Shown here in pieces: positions 7,156-13,698 of a DNA stretch of 18,599 bases. Location of the stretch: NCBI GenBank assembly GCA_024279745.1, contig JAJRRE010000187.1, positions 1 through 18,599 on the forward strand, written 5' to 3'. The position numbers were made by a program, and so were the translations under genes. The notes under the pieces were generated by a model. The model was not told where the DNA came from and searched no databases. It was given only the letters and a program-made list of their open reading frames with translations. The first letter of the stretch is position 1. The number at the start of each line of letters is the position of its first letter. This stretch comes from Alphaproteobacteria bacterium (GTDB taxonomy: Bacteria; Pseudomonadota; Alphaproteobacteria; Rhizobiales; Hyphomicrobiaceae).

Positions 7156-7572
7156 ATGAGCCTGATGAGCGCGAACCGAGCTGCTGTGATGACAATTACC
7201 ACGTTTGTCGTTGCCGCTTCAGCATTTACAGTTTCTTCCGTCGCCACTGCGGAGCAACTGCTCGTTTCCTATGATGCACATTTAAGCACGCGCGATCATT
7301 TCAGCTCCAAAGGCGTCCCCCTATACAATGTCGCCGCTATTCTGCGGCAGGATCGGGCCAATTATCATAAGTTCGGCAAACGCGATGCTGGCGATGACTG
7401 GGACCGTTTTTTCGCCAGTAAATCCAATCGTGCGAAAATGGAGCGATTGGTTCGTCGCGGCGCCATACCCAGATATCTGCGCAACAGGATCATTAACAAC
7501 ACACCCCATGTGACCGTTAAAATATACTCTCGCAGCCGCTCGCGCACCAGAATACAAGTGATAGTACATTGA
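7156..7572 (+). CDS. Exported protein of unknown function
   Basis: A 138-residue protein with a signal peptide: AANRAAV-type positive region, a hydrophobic core (residues 13-30) and a predicted cut after ATA at residue 32. I start at the ATG at 7156 because the longer reading frame from 7036 would place the signal peptide about 50 residues in. The mature part contains RQDRANYHKFGKRDAGDDWD, and ends in a basic Arg/Ser-rich beta-like strand (SRSRSRTRIQVIVH). I do not recognise a catalytic motif. One nucleotide separates it from the next gene, an M15 peptidase, so the pair is probably cotranscribed and both products reach the periplasm. Confidence 0.75.
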   Translation: MSLMSANRAAVMTITTFVVAASAFTVSSVATAEQLLVSYDAHLSTRDHFSSKGVPLYNVAAILRQDRANYHKFGKRDAGDDWDRFFASKSNRAKMERLVRRGAIPRYLRNRIINNTPHVTVKIYSRSRSRTRIQVIVH

Positions 7573-7573
7573 A

Positions 7574-8419
7574 ATGAGACGAAGATTCGCGTTACACCGC
7601 CGCCGCCAGACAGCTGCCCTAATTGTGCTCGCCATTTTGCAGGCGGGGTTTTTCAGCGCCGCCCAGGCCGAAGTCGCCATGGTTGAGCGCCTGGAGATTT
7701 TGGCCAAAGCCTATCCCGCCGTGATCGACAAAATTGACGGCAATGTTTTGCGGCTCAAATCGGGAGCGCGGCTAACCATTAATGACGGCAAGGCAAAGAC
7801 CCATAGCCAGAAACTCAAGAATGCCGACATTGAAGACATGCTGTCTCAGATTTATCCGCTGGGTATTTGCGACGCCAGTTTTGAAGGACCGCCATCGCCG
7901 CGCAATGTCGATCCGGGGCGGATTAGAAGTGATCAGTTTTTTCGCGAGCTGTACGGTCGGAGCAAGCCTGAGGCGCGCAGCCATCTCAAAGCAGTAAACT
8001 GGTTTGGCGCCAAACTACCCTTTACCACCCGCTACGGCGCGCGCAAAGCGCTAGTGAATGTGCGTGACGAGTTGGCCAGACTGCCGCCGCGCCTGCATAA
8101 ATATTTCAAGACGTCAGGCGGCACCTTCAACTGGCGCAACATTGCCAAGACCTCACGGCTCAGCGTCCACAGCTTCGGCGCGGCCATTGATATTAATACC
8201 AAATACACTGATTACTGGATCTGGGCCGGCGGTAAGGCCGGCAACGTTCCCAAATATAAAAACCAGATCCCACCAGAGATTGTTGAGATATTTGAGCGAC
8301 ATGGCTTTATCTGGGGGGGCAAGTGGTATCACTTTGACACCATGCATTTTGAATATCGCCCGGACCTAATCGCGATTGGCAAACTTAATGCCAGTCGGGG
8401 CTGCGATACCAAGCATTAA
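7574..8419 (+). CDS. Exported M15-family (VanY-like) zinc peptidase
   Basis: A 281-residue protein with a basic N-terminus, hydrophobic stretch and an AQA cleavage site near residue 32. The M15 (D-Ala-D-Ala carboxypeptidase/endolysin type) zinc motif SVHSFGAAID is at 197-206, with His199 and Asp206. The third ligand is His258 in WYHFDTMHFEYRP, and the GxIWGGKW segment precedes it. All three zinc ligands are in place, so peptidoglycan-peptide cleavage in the periplasm is likely. The N-terminal 130 residues have no recognised domain. It is coupled to the upstream exported protein; both lie inside the his cluster, with no obvious histidine role. Confidence 0.88.
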   Translation: MRRRFALHRRRQTAALIVLAILQAGFFSAAQAEVAMVERLEILAKAYPAVIDKIDGNVLRLKSGARLTINDGKAKTHSQKLKNADIEDMLSQIYPLGICDASFEGPPSPRNVDPGRIRSDQFFRELYGRSKPEARSHLKAVNWFGAKLPFTTRYGARKALVNVRDELARLPPRLHKYFKTSGGTFNWRNIAKTSRLSVHSFGAAIDINTKYTDYWIWAGGKAGNVPKYKNQIPPEIVEIFERHGFIWGGKWYHFDTMHFEYRPDLIAIGKLNASRGCDTKH

Positions 8420-8846
8420 AACGGTGAAGCGTAAAAGCCGTGGAGCCGTGGCCACGGAGCCGTAAAGTATTTTGTCGACGCTAAGTTTACCAGCGCGGCG
8501 ATGGCAATCAAGCCATGCACCTTCCTTGCTCAACACGTGTTTCAGGCCAGCCGTCTCCCTAATGGTATTGTCAGTATTGGAGTATTATTCCCTCGAAAAT
8601 ATTTTTTATATTTTTTGAGACTTATATTAGTACATACAAATTCTTTAATCTCTTTCGAGGCGGCGCGTCATTTTCTTTTAAAGGCAATGATTTAGATTAT
8701 ATCGCCCGGTTGAATGTCAGGATTTTTGTTAGACATTACTGTTGCCCGTTTACTATCAATCAAACTATCGACCCTCCGGATGCTTGCGCCAATATGTAGC
8801 ATTATGTACGCTGAAGTTTGTGGGAATTTTAGTTAATGAGGCAAAC
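8420..8846. other. AT-rich non-coding stretch before the cytochrome gene
   Basis: About 430 nt without a convincing gene. The first 50 nt hold overlapping repeats of AGCCGTGG/GGAGCCGT around a perfect palindrome CCGTGGCCACGG (8446-8457). The centre (8580-8700) is strikingly A/T-rich with T-runs, unlike the flanking coding DNA, and could be curved or promoter DNA. A weak -35/-10 pair, TTGTTA (8726) and TTTACT (8749) with 17 nt between, is the best promoter candidate for the cytochrome gene. I saw no FNR-like or sigma-54-like box. Confidence 0.4.
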
Positions 8847-9683
8847 ATGAAGCACATACTTCGAAGTAAACCTTCTCAAATATTGAACCTGGTATTAGCG
8901 ACGGCACTAGGATCAACTATATTGCCCGGTTTAAGTTATGCCGGCAGTGAAGTTGAGCAACGTTATGAGAAAAAACAGGAAAAACTCGACGAACGACATC
9001 GTGAATATGTTTACGGCGAGCCCGATGCGCCAACCGCTGCTTGGGTAATATCATCAGGCGGGCGCATGTATGACAGTTGGATGAATGCACTGGATATAGA
9101 GGCGCCAAAGGAAACTCATCCATCATGGCCCGCTTCAAATACCACTAAAAAAGGCTCTGTGACCTGGCGCTGCAAATCCTGTCATGGCTGGGATTATAAA
9201 GGCGTCGAAGGTAAATACAGCGAGGGAAAATATGAAACCGGTATTAAAGGCATTATTCATTGGCAAGGCACAGAGCCGGCCAATCTGGTTAGTATATTGC
9301 GCGATGCCACTCACAAATATACGCCTGCAATGATCAGTGATGAGCGAGCGATCAGAATCGGAACGTTTATTTCACGCGGCTTGCATGATGCGGACGGCTC
9401 TATCGATAGAAAAACTGGTAATGTCAACGGTATAGCCTCACGCGGCGCCGGCATATTCCAGAATATTTGCGCATCCTGCCATGGCTTCCAGGGGACCAAA
9501 CTGGACTGGGGCGAAGGCGACAATCATAAATTTATCGGTACCGAAGCCAATGCCAATCCATGGGAAGTCCTGCATAAAATAAGAAACGGCCATCCGGGCG
9601 TTGAAATGATATCCATGCGGGCTTTCCCGCTCGAAACCGCCATAGATATTCTTACTTATGTCAAGACATTGCCGGAGAAATAG
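8847..9683 (+). CDS. Exported dihaem c-type cytochrome
   Basis: A 278-residue periplasmic protein with two haem c sites: CKSCH at 109-113 and CASCH at 208-212. The signal peptide ends at SYA near residue 32. The first module has VTWRCKSCHGWDYKG and a TGIKGI segment, with candidate axial Met162 (YTPAMISD). The second has an IFQNICASCHGF start and candidate Met254 or Met257 (PGVEMISMRAF). The wording resembles a group of dihaem cytochromes of unknown partner; I cannot name the oxidoreductase it serves. The ATG at 8847 has GAGG 5-6 nt upstream; the frame extends to 8742, but that part does not precede a signal peptide sensibly. No haem-lyase or oxidase gene adjoins it. Confidence 0.88.
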   Translation: MKHILRSKPSQILNLVLATALGSTILPGLSYAGSEVEQRYEKKQEKLDERHREYVYGEPDAPTAAWVISSGGRMYDSWMNALDIEAPKETHPSWPASNTTKKGSVTWRCKSCHGWDYKGVEGKYSEGKYETGIKGIIHWQGTEPANLVSILRDATHKYTPAMISDERAIRIGTFISRGLHDADGSIDRKTGNVNGIASRGAGIFQNICASCHGFQGTKLDWGEGDNHKFIGTEANANPWEVLHKIRNGHPGVEMISMRAFPLETAIDILTYVKTLPEK

Positions 9684-9776
9684 CAGACCTGCTCTTTAGT
9701 TTAGTGGTGAGGAATATTCGGTTTATTCCAACTGGCATTATCAACATTACTAAAGAGCAAACGCCGCACGGTCTGC
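9683..9776 (+). repeat. Long hairpin-forming inverted repeat directly after the cytochrome stop
   Basis: TGCTCTTTAGT (9690-9700) and ACTAAAGAGCA (9749-9759) are perfect 11-bp complements. Inside, TAGTGGTGA and TCAACATTA pair imperfectly and GGAATA/TATTCC (9711-9716, 9724-9729) forms an apical stem. GCAGACC (9683-9689) directly abuts the left arm and is complementary to GGTCTGC (9770-9776), so the left 18 nt could pair continuously with a 10-nt bulge on the right. It might act as a 3' stabiliser, a terminator-like structure or a small mobile repeat. There is no clear U-run. Confidence 0.55.
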
Positions 9777-9800
9777 CCGGGGGAGCAGCTCGTGCGGCGT
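9761..9800 (+). repeat. GC-rich perfect 10-bp hairpin
   Basis: ACGCCGCACG (9761-9770) and CGTGCGGCGT (9791-9800) are perfect complements around a 20-nt loop, followed by CACTTCATTTT. It could serve as an imperfect intrinsic terminator for the cytochrome gene. Its loop contains GTCTGC, which can pair with sequence upstream at 9683-9689. Confidence 0.5.
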
Positions 9801-9810
9801 CACTTCATTT

Positions 9811-9837
9811 TGCAGATCACGGGGGATGAGATCTGCA
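9811..9837 (+). repeat. Perfect 8-bp inverted repeat
   Basis: TGCAGATC (9811-9818) and GATCTGCA (9830-9837) flank an 11-nt centre. It is the third inverted repeat in the 150 nt after the cytochrome gene. Confidence 0.45.
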
Positions 9838-9859
9838 TCGAGAAAAGAGATCCGCCCGA

Positions 9860-9907
9860 ATGAGGGCCCCGATGAAGGCCCGGATGAGGGCCCCAATCAG
9901 GAAGGGA
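9860..9907. repeat. 12-bp tandem repeat, about 3.5 copies
   Basis: ATGAGGGCCCCG, ATGAAGGCCCGG and ATGAGGGCCCCA follow each other with a 12-bp period, then a decayed copy starting ATCAGG. In one frame this would encode repeats like MRAP-MKAR-MRAP, but the open frame continues antisense into the next gene, so I read it as non-coding. The rest of the gap to 10094 holds nothing I recognise. Confidence 0.6.
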
Positions 9908-10094
9908 CGGTTTACGCGATATATTACTCAACAAAACTTTAAGATACGCAATTTCGATTGGGCAATCGAGAGGGGGCAAATAGTGCGGCTGGAAAAATCG
10001 ATGTGGCACGACATTGGCCTCACCCGATCTTTGTCAGCTTGGCCGGATTATTTGAGCCGCATCACCTGGACCAGACCAGCTTGGCCAAATCAGG

Positions 10095-10469
10095 TCAGCT
10101 GGCTTCGGCGTAATCCTGGGTTTCGGCAGCAGGCTCGGCATGTTGCGGGGCCTGAACCGGACCAGGAAAGGCGACGACATTGTCATTACCGGCTGTCCGA
10201 TCCTCTTCGCGGCGCTGACGGAACCAGCGCAGGCCGGTATTGAGCATCACCGCATCTTCACGCACTGGCTGGATCAGCAGACCGTCGTCAATATCCAGAT
10301 GGTCGCGCAATCTGGCTTCAATCACATCTTGCTCTTCGTCTGAGCGCACATACCAGGTGCTGGCCAATGGACGCGCCCAGGATTTGCCCAGTTCCATGAT
10401 CTCAGTAGACAAAATGTTCTTGATTGTAGCGGGCTCTGCAAGGTCATAGGAGATCAGGTAAGTGCGCAT
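10095..10469 (-). CDS. Cas2/SinR-like small protein with predicted LexA control
   Basis: A 124-residue cytoplasmic protein. It opens MRTYLISYDL and later has ASTWYVRSDEEQDVIEARLR and DDGLLIQPV. This order (an N-terminal YLISYDL strand, a STW(Y/I)VR strand, and a DDxLL(I/V) strand) is that of the SinR/Cas2-like ferredoxin-fold proteins. The C-terminal 40 residues are low-complexity and Ala/Glu/Pro-rich. The fold assignment comes from motif reading and is tentative; no CRISPR array or cas genes adjoin it. The ATG at 10469 has AAGGA 7 nt upstream, which beats the longer frame to 10556. Two LexA-type boxes lie 71 and 118 nt upstream, suggesting induction on DNA damage. An HTH-like gene precedes it on the same strand. 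Confidence 0.72.
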   Translation of the reverse strand: MRTYLISYDLAEPATIKNILSTEIMELGKSWARPLASTWYVRSDEEQDVIEARLRDHLDIDDGLLIQPVREDAVMLNTGLRWFRQRREEDRTAGNDNVVAFPGPVQAPQHAEPAAETQDYAEAS

Positions 10470-10539
10470 GGGGTTATCCTTCATCGGTCTTGAGTATCGG
10501 GTGCTGCGGGAGACTTGCTGTCTCGTCCGCTGTCTTCGT

Positions 10540-10554
10540 GAACATAGGAGGAAC
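10540..10554. promoter_or_regulatory. LexA (SOS) box 1, GAAC-N7-GAAC
   Basis: GAACATAGGAGGAAC is a perfect direct repeat with the 7-nt spacer that defines alphaproteobacterial LexA sites. Its minus-strand reading overlaps a TATGTT -10-like box upstream of the Cas2-like gene (ATG at 10469). Confidence 0.6.
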
Positions 10555-10586
10555 ATGAGCTGATTCGTTGGTTTCGTCCAGCTAAA

Positions 10587-10601
10587 GTTCTAACTTTGTT
10601 C
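10587..10601. promoter_or_regulatory. LexA (SOS) box 2, GTTC-N7-GTTC
   Basis: GTTCTAACTTTGTTC is a perfect match with the T-rich spacer usual for such sites. Its second half lies in the palindrome TTTGTTCAC-G-GTGAACAAA (10595-10613), and a further GAAC-N6-GAAC follows at 10607-10620. The centre is 47 bp from that of box 1. Confidence 0.65.
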
Positions 10602-10664
10602 ACGGTGAACAAAAGAGAACAAACTTGCAGGGCCAACACTATTCAGTTGAGCTGGGAAACATCG

Positions 10665-10991
10665 CTATTTCGCTGGATCGGCGAAAAGATCCGGCTGTAG
10701 CTCGGAATCGATGCGGTTTGATATCCGCCTATGGGCGCCGTAATCAATACGATCAACAAGGCCCGGATGACGCTGAATGAACAGTTTGCGCGCCCTGCCA
10801 CGGCTGCCGGGGAATTTATCTTCGGCCCAAATCTCATACAGCCGGCGCGGATCACAGCCATAACGCTCAATCAGATCTTTCGGCCGTACACGCAGCCACC
10901 GCGCAATCCAGATATCTATCGCGTCATCGCTGGTCAGCCGTCCGTCAGCGCCGCGCGGCCGGGGCTTGGTTGATGAATGATCGAGTAACAT
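10665..10991 (-). CDS. Small basic HTH-like protein
   Basis: A 108-residue protein of unknown family. Residues of about 20-58 (DDAIDIWIARW...LIERYGCDPRRLYEIW) read as a helix-turn-helix: an aliphatic first helix, a turn near YGCD, and a basic recognition-type helix PRRLYEIW. A basic stretch (GSRGRARKLFIQRHPG) follows. DNA binding is an inference. It has no good SD at the ATG at 10991, with AGGA about 15 nt upstream. It is transcribed away from hisA and towards the Cas2-like gene, 195 nt downstream, so it could be a regulator or partner of it. Confidence 0.65.
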   Translation of the reverse strand: MLLDHSSTKPRPRGADGRLTSDDAIDIWIARWLRVRPKDLIERYGCDPRRLYEIWAEDKFPGSRGRARKLFIQRHPGLVDRIDYGAHRRISNRIDSELQPDLFADPAK

Positions 10992-11063
10992 GGATGGTGG
11001 CTTGTTCCTAAGACTTGCAGGCGCTCAAACAATGGTTCATTACGTGGGCAAGAACGGATAATC

Positions 11064-11085
11064 GGTTTTGCAAAACCCTGGGTTT
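11064..11085. promoter_or_regulatory. Overlapping palindromes between the HTH-like gene and hisA
   Basis: GGTTTTGCAAAACC (11064-11077) is a perfect 14-bp palindrome. It overlaps AAACCC-T-GGGTTT (11073-11085), a second inverted repeat. They lie between divergently transcribed genes, so an operator for the HTH-like protein or for hisA is possible but unproven. The remaining 260 nt here hold no recognised gene. Confidence 0.3.
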
Positions 11086-11260
11086 CCCGAAGGCTGGCAT
11101 TTAAATAGCGCATTTTGATGGCCAAACCCCGGCTCGCGGGTCAAGGCCCGCCTTTAGATCCCATGAACTTTAAAGGGCGCGCGCTGCGCATCCTAACTGG
11201 TGTCCTACCAAACTGGCATTGGCTTTGGCTCAGGCCGCAATAGAAAGACCACCACCGCCC

Positions 11261-11989
11261 GTGATTTTATTTCCCGCAATCGATCTCAAAGACGGCCAAT
11301 GTGTCCGCCTGAAACTTGGTGAGATGAGCGAAGCAACGGTTTTCAACGACGATCCGGCAGCGCAGGCGCTCGAATTCCAGTCTCAGGGCTTTGAGTATCT
11401 GCACATGGTCGATCTCAACGGCGCCTTTGCCGGCAAGCCTGTTAACGGCGCGGCGGTCGATGCGATCCTGGGCGCCATCACCATGCCGTGCCAGCTTGGC
11501 GGCGGAATCCGCGATCTGGCAACAATCGAGACCTGGCTGACGAAGGGCATAGCGCGGGTTATTTTAGGAACTGTCGCCGTGCGCGATCCTGATCTGGTGC
11601 GCGAGGCGTGCAAAAAGTTCCCCGGCCAGGTGGCCGTTGGTATCGACGCCAAGGGCGGTATGGTCGCGGTGGAAGGCTGGGCGGAGACCTCGAATTTGAC
11701 CGCTATCGATCTGGCCAAACAATTTGAAGACGCTGGTGTCAGCGCAATTATCTATACGGATATTGACCGGGACGGCATTCTGGCCGGGCTTAACCTGCCC
11801 GCAACAATTAAGCTGGCGCGCGCTGTAAAAATTCCCGTCATCGCGTCAGGCGGCTTGGCCTCCATGGACGACATCAAGGCGCTGACAAAGCCCGATTGCG
11901 CCATTTTGGAAGGCGCGATTAGCGGCCGCGCACTCTATGACGGGCGCATTGACCGGGCTGAAGCTCTTGCATTGCTGAAAACCATATAG
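11261..11989 (+). CDS. hisA: ProFAR isomerase (HisA)
   Basis: Phosphoribosylformimino-5-aminoimidazole carboxamide ribotide isomerase, the fourth step of histidine synthesis, a (beta-alpha)8 barrel. From the GTG at 11261 the protein starts ILFPAIDLKDGQCVRLKLG as alphaproteobacterial HisA does, and is 242 residues long, the normal size. Catalytic Asp8 and Asp129 (VGIDAKGG) are present. The phosphate-binding signatures QLGGGIRD, IYTDIDRDGILAG, and VIASGGLASMDDI are intact. The frame also opens 14 codons earlier at a TTG at 11219, but that would add a non-family MALAQAAIERPPPP segment. SD support for the GTG is weak. The next gene is 56 nt downstream. Confidence 0.95.
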   Translation: MILFPAIDLKDGQCVRLKLGEMSEATVFNDDPAAQALEFQSQGFEYLHMVDLNGAFAGKPVNGAAVDAILGAITMPCQLGGGIRDLATIETWLTKGIARVILGTVAVRDPDLVREACKKFPGQVAVGIDAKGGMVAVEGWAETSNLTAIDLAKQFEDAGVSAIIYTDIDRDGILAGLNLPATIKLARAVKIPVIASGGLASMDDIKALTKPDCAILEGAISGRALYDGRIDRAEALALLKTI

Positions 11990-12045
11990 CTATTTATGCT
12001 ATCGCTGCATCGAATTGTGCTCCTTCTCTTTCAGACCAAAAACCC

Positions 12046-12885
12046 ATGAAATCATCCATGACCATCGCTCTCATTTATGCCTATTGGCCCAACCAGCCGT
12101 TCGACGTGAACTGGTGCGATCTACCATGGGCGATGCGCAATGCCGGGCTGCCTAAAGCGCTGAATGAAGCGGGATTTGAAGTCGTGGAATCCTTCTTGCG
12201 CCCCGAAGATCCCGGCGCCGAGGAGCTGCGCGGCGGCTTCACGTTGGCCGGCGAAATCGGCGAGGAAGTCGATAAGGCACGCGAAGCGGGTGAGTTGCCG
12301 ATTATCTTATGCGGCAGTTGCGCGGTAGCGGCGACTGGCGCGGTTGCGGGACTTGGCGGCGACGAAACCGGCATCGCCTGGTTTGATGCCCATCCCGATC
12401 TCAACACACCCGAAACATCCAGCAGCGGTTTGTTCGAAGGCATGGCATTGGCTGTTGCAACCGGGCTGGCCTGGCAAGGAATGGCACGCAAACTCTCCCG
12501 GCTGCGCCCTGCAAATCCACAAAACGTTGTACTGTTTGGCGCGCGCGACATTGATGCTGGCGAACAGGCCTTGATCACCGATCACAATATCCAGCTTGCC
12601 GCCAATGCCGCGGAAATCAATTTGGCGATGGAAAATGTCAGCCAGGTCTATGTGCATCTGGACATGGACGTACATGATGAACTGGCCGTGCGCGCCAATG
12701 CGTTTGCCGCTCCCGGCGGACCGTCGGTCGAGACATTGCGCCAAACCCTGGGCGGGTTATCAAACATTGGCGCGCTGGCCATTACCGGCCTCGACCCAAC
12801 CAGTGCGGACGCGGGCAAAGCCTGCTTGATCGCTATCGACCACATCACGGCGGTTGCTCTCGAATGGAAGGCAAAAATGTCATGA
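12046..12885 (+). CDS. Arginase/agmatinase-fold protein lacking one metal histidine
   Basis: A 279-residue ureohydrolase-fold protein. Metal motifs are only partly conserved: WFDAHPDLNTP carries Asp114, His116 and Asp118, and VHLDMDVHD carries Asp206 and Asp208. The usual GGDHS motif, whose His binds Mn, is replaced by LCGSCAVA at 88-95. Homologues with GGNC or GSC in this spot exist, so the reaction may differ from arginine hydrolysis or be lost. The start ATG has no SD; an ATG at 12058 is a possible alternative. Its stop overlaps hisF by 4 nt (ATGA), a sign of translational coupling to the histidine pathway enzyme. No substrate can be named from this sequence. Confidence 0.85.
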   Translation: MKSSMTIALIYAYWPNQPFDVNWCDLPWAMRNAGLPKALNEAGFEVVESFLRPEDPGAEELRGGFTLAGEIGEEVDKAREAGELPIILCGSCAVAATGAVAGLGGDETGIAWFDAHPDLNTPETSSSGLFEGMALAVATGLAWQGMARKLSRLRPANPQNVVLFGARDIDAGEQALITDHNIQLAANAAEINLAMENVSQVYVHLDMDVHDELAVRANAFAAPGGPSVETLRQTLGGLSNIGALAITGLDPTSADAGKACLIAIDHITAVALEWKAKMS

Positions 12886-13667
12886 GTTTAAAAGTGCGCA
12901 TCATTCCGTGCCTCGATGTCAAAGACGGGCGCGTGGTCAAGGGCGTCAATTTTGTCAATCTTGTTGATGCGGGCGATCCGGTGGAAGCGGCAGCGGCATA
13001 TGACGAGGCGGGTGCCGATGAGCTTTGTTTTCTCGACATCACCGCCAGCCATGAAAACCGCGAAACCATATTCGATATTGTCGAGCGTACCGCAGAGCGT
13101 TGTTTTATGCCGCTGACGGTCGGCGGCGGCGTGCGTGTGGTCGATGACATTCAAAACCTTCTCAAAGCCGGCGCCGACAAAGTCGCGATGAATACAGCTG
13201 CCGTGAACCGCCGCGACTTTGTCGCCGAGGGCGCTGCAAAATTTGGCTCGCAATGTATTGTTGTGGCGATTGACGCCAAGCAGGTCTCGCCCGACGGCGC
13301 GCCGAAAAAATGGGAGATCTTCACCCATGGCGGGCGCAAACCAACTGGTATTGATGCGGTAGACTATGCCCGCGAAGTGGTCGCGCTCGGCGCTGGCGAG
13401 CTGCTCTTGACCTCGATGGACAAGGACGGCACCAAATCGGGCTTTAACATCGAGCTGACCCGCACCATTGCCGATGCGGTCAATGTTCCGGTGATTGCGT
13501 CGGGCGGTGTTGGTACACTGGATCACCTGATCGAGGGCGTGCGCGAGGGTCATGCCAGCGCCGTGTTGGCCGCGTCGATTTTCCATTTTGGCGAGTACAC
13601 TATCGGTCAAGCCAAACGCGCCATGGCAGATGCCGGGATCGCCGTGCGTCTGGACGGCATAGAGTAA
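12882..13667 (+). CDS. hisF: Imidazole glycerol phosphate synthase, cyclase subunit
   Basis: Uses ammonia delivered by HisH and PRFAR to make imidazole-glycerol phosphate plus AICAR. It is a 261-residue (beta-alpha)8 barrel starting MSLKVRIIPCLDVKDGRVVKG. Catalytic Asp12 and Asp131 (VVAIDAKQVSP) are in place. Other signatures are LTVGGGVRVVDDI, TSMDKDGTKSGFN, and VIASGGVGTLDHL. The ATG at 12882 is preceded by GGAAGG 10 nt upstream and overlaps the arginase-fold gene stop. An in-frame ATG at 12864 would add six residues. A convergent gene follows 31 nt downstream. hisE, which often follows hisF in related genomes, is not seen in the window. Confidence 0.97.
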   Translation: MSLKVRIIPCLDVKDGRVVKGVNFVNLVDAGDPVEAAAAYDEAGADELCFLDITASHENRETIFDIVERTAERCFMPLTVGGGVRVVDDIQNLLKAGADKVAMNTAAVNRRDFVAEGAAKFGSQCIVVAIDAKQVSPDGAPKKWEIFTHGGRKPTGIDAVDYAREVVALGAGELLLTSMDKDGTKSGFNIELTRTIADAVNVPVIASGGVGTLDHLIEGVREGHASAVLAASIFHFGEYTIGQAKRAMADAGIAVRLDGIE

Positions 13668-13698
13668 TTTGGCAGACTTGGCGGCCCGCATAATTTAG

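Noticed and set aside
8501..8695. Short plus-strand open frame of 64 codons in the AT-rich gap
   Set aside because: It lacks a good RBS and resembles no known protein; its hydrophobic content follows from the T-rich DNA.
9860..10243. Plus-strand open frame of 127 codons beginning in the 12-bp repeat
   Set aside because: It runs antisense through the Cas2-like gene, begins in tandem repeats, has no convincing RBS and shows no recognisable domain.
10095..10991. CRISPR-Cas locus
   Set aside because: The Cas2-like protein suggested it, but there is no repeat-spacer array and no cas1 or effector gene in the window.
13668..13698. Possible terminator between convergent hisF and the FAH-family gene
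   Set aside because: The 31-nt gap has no stable stem or U-run.
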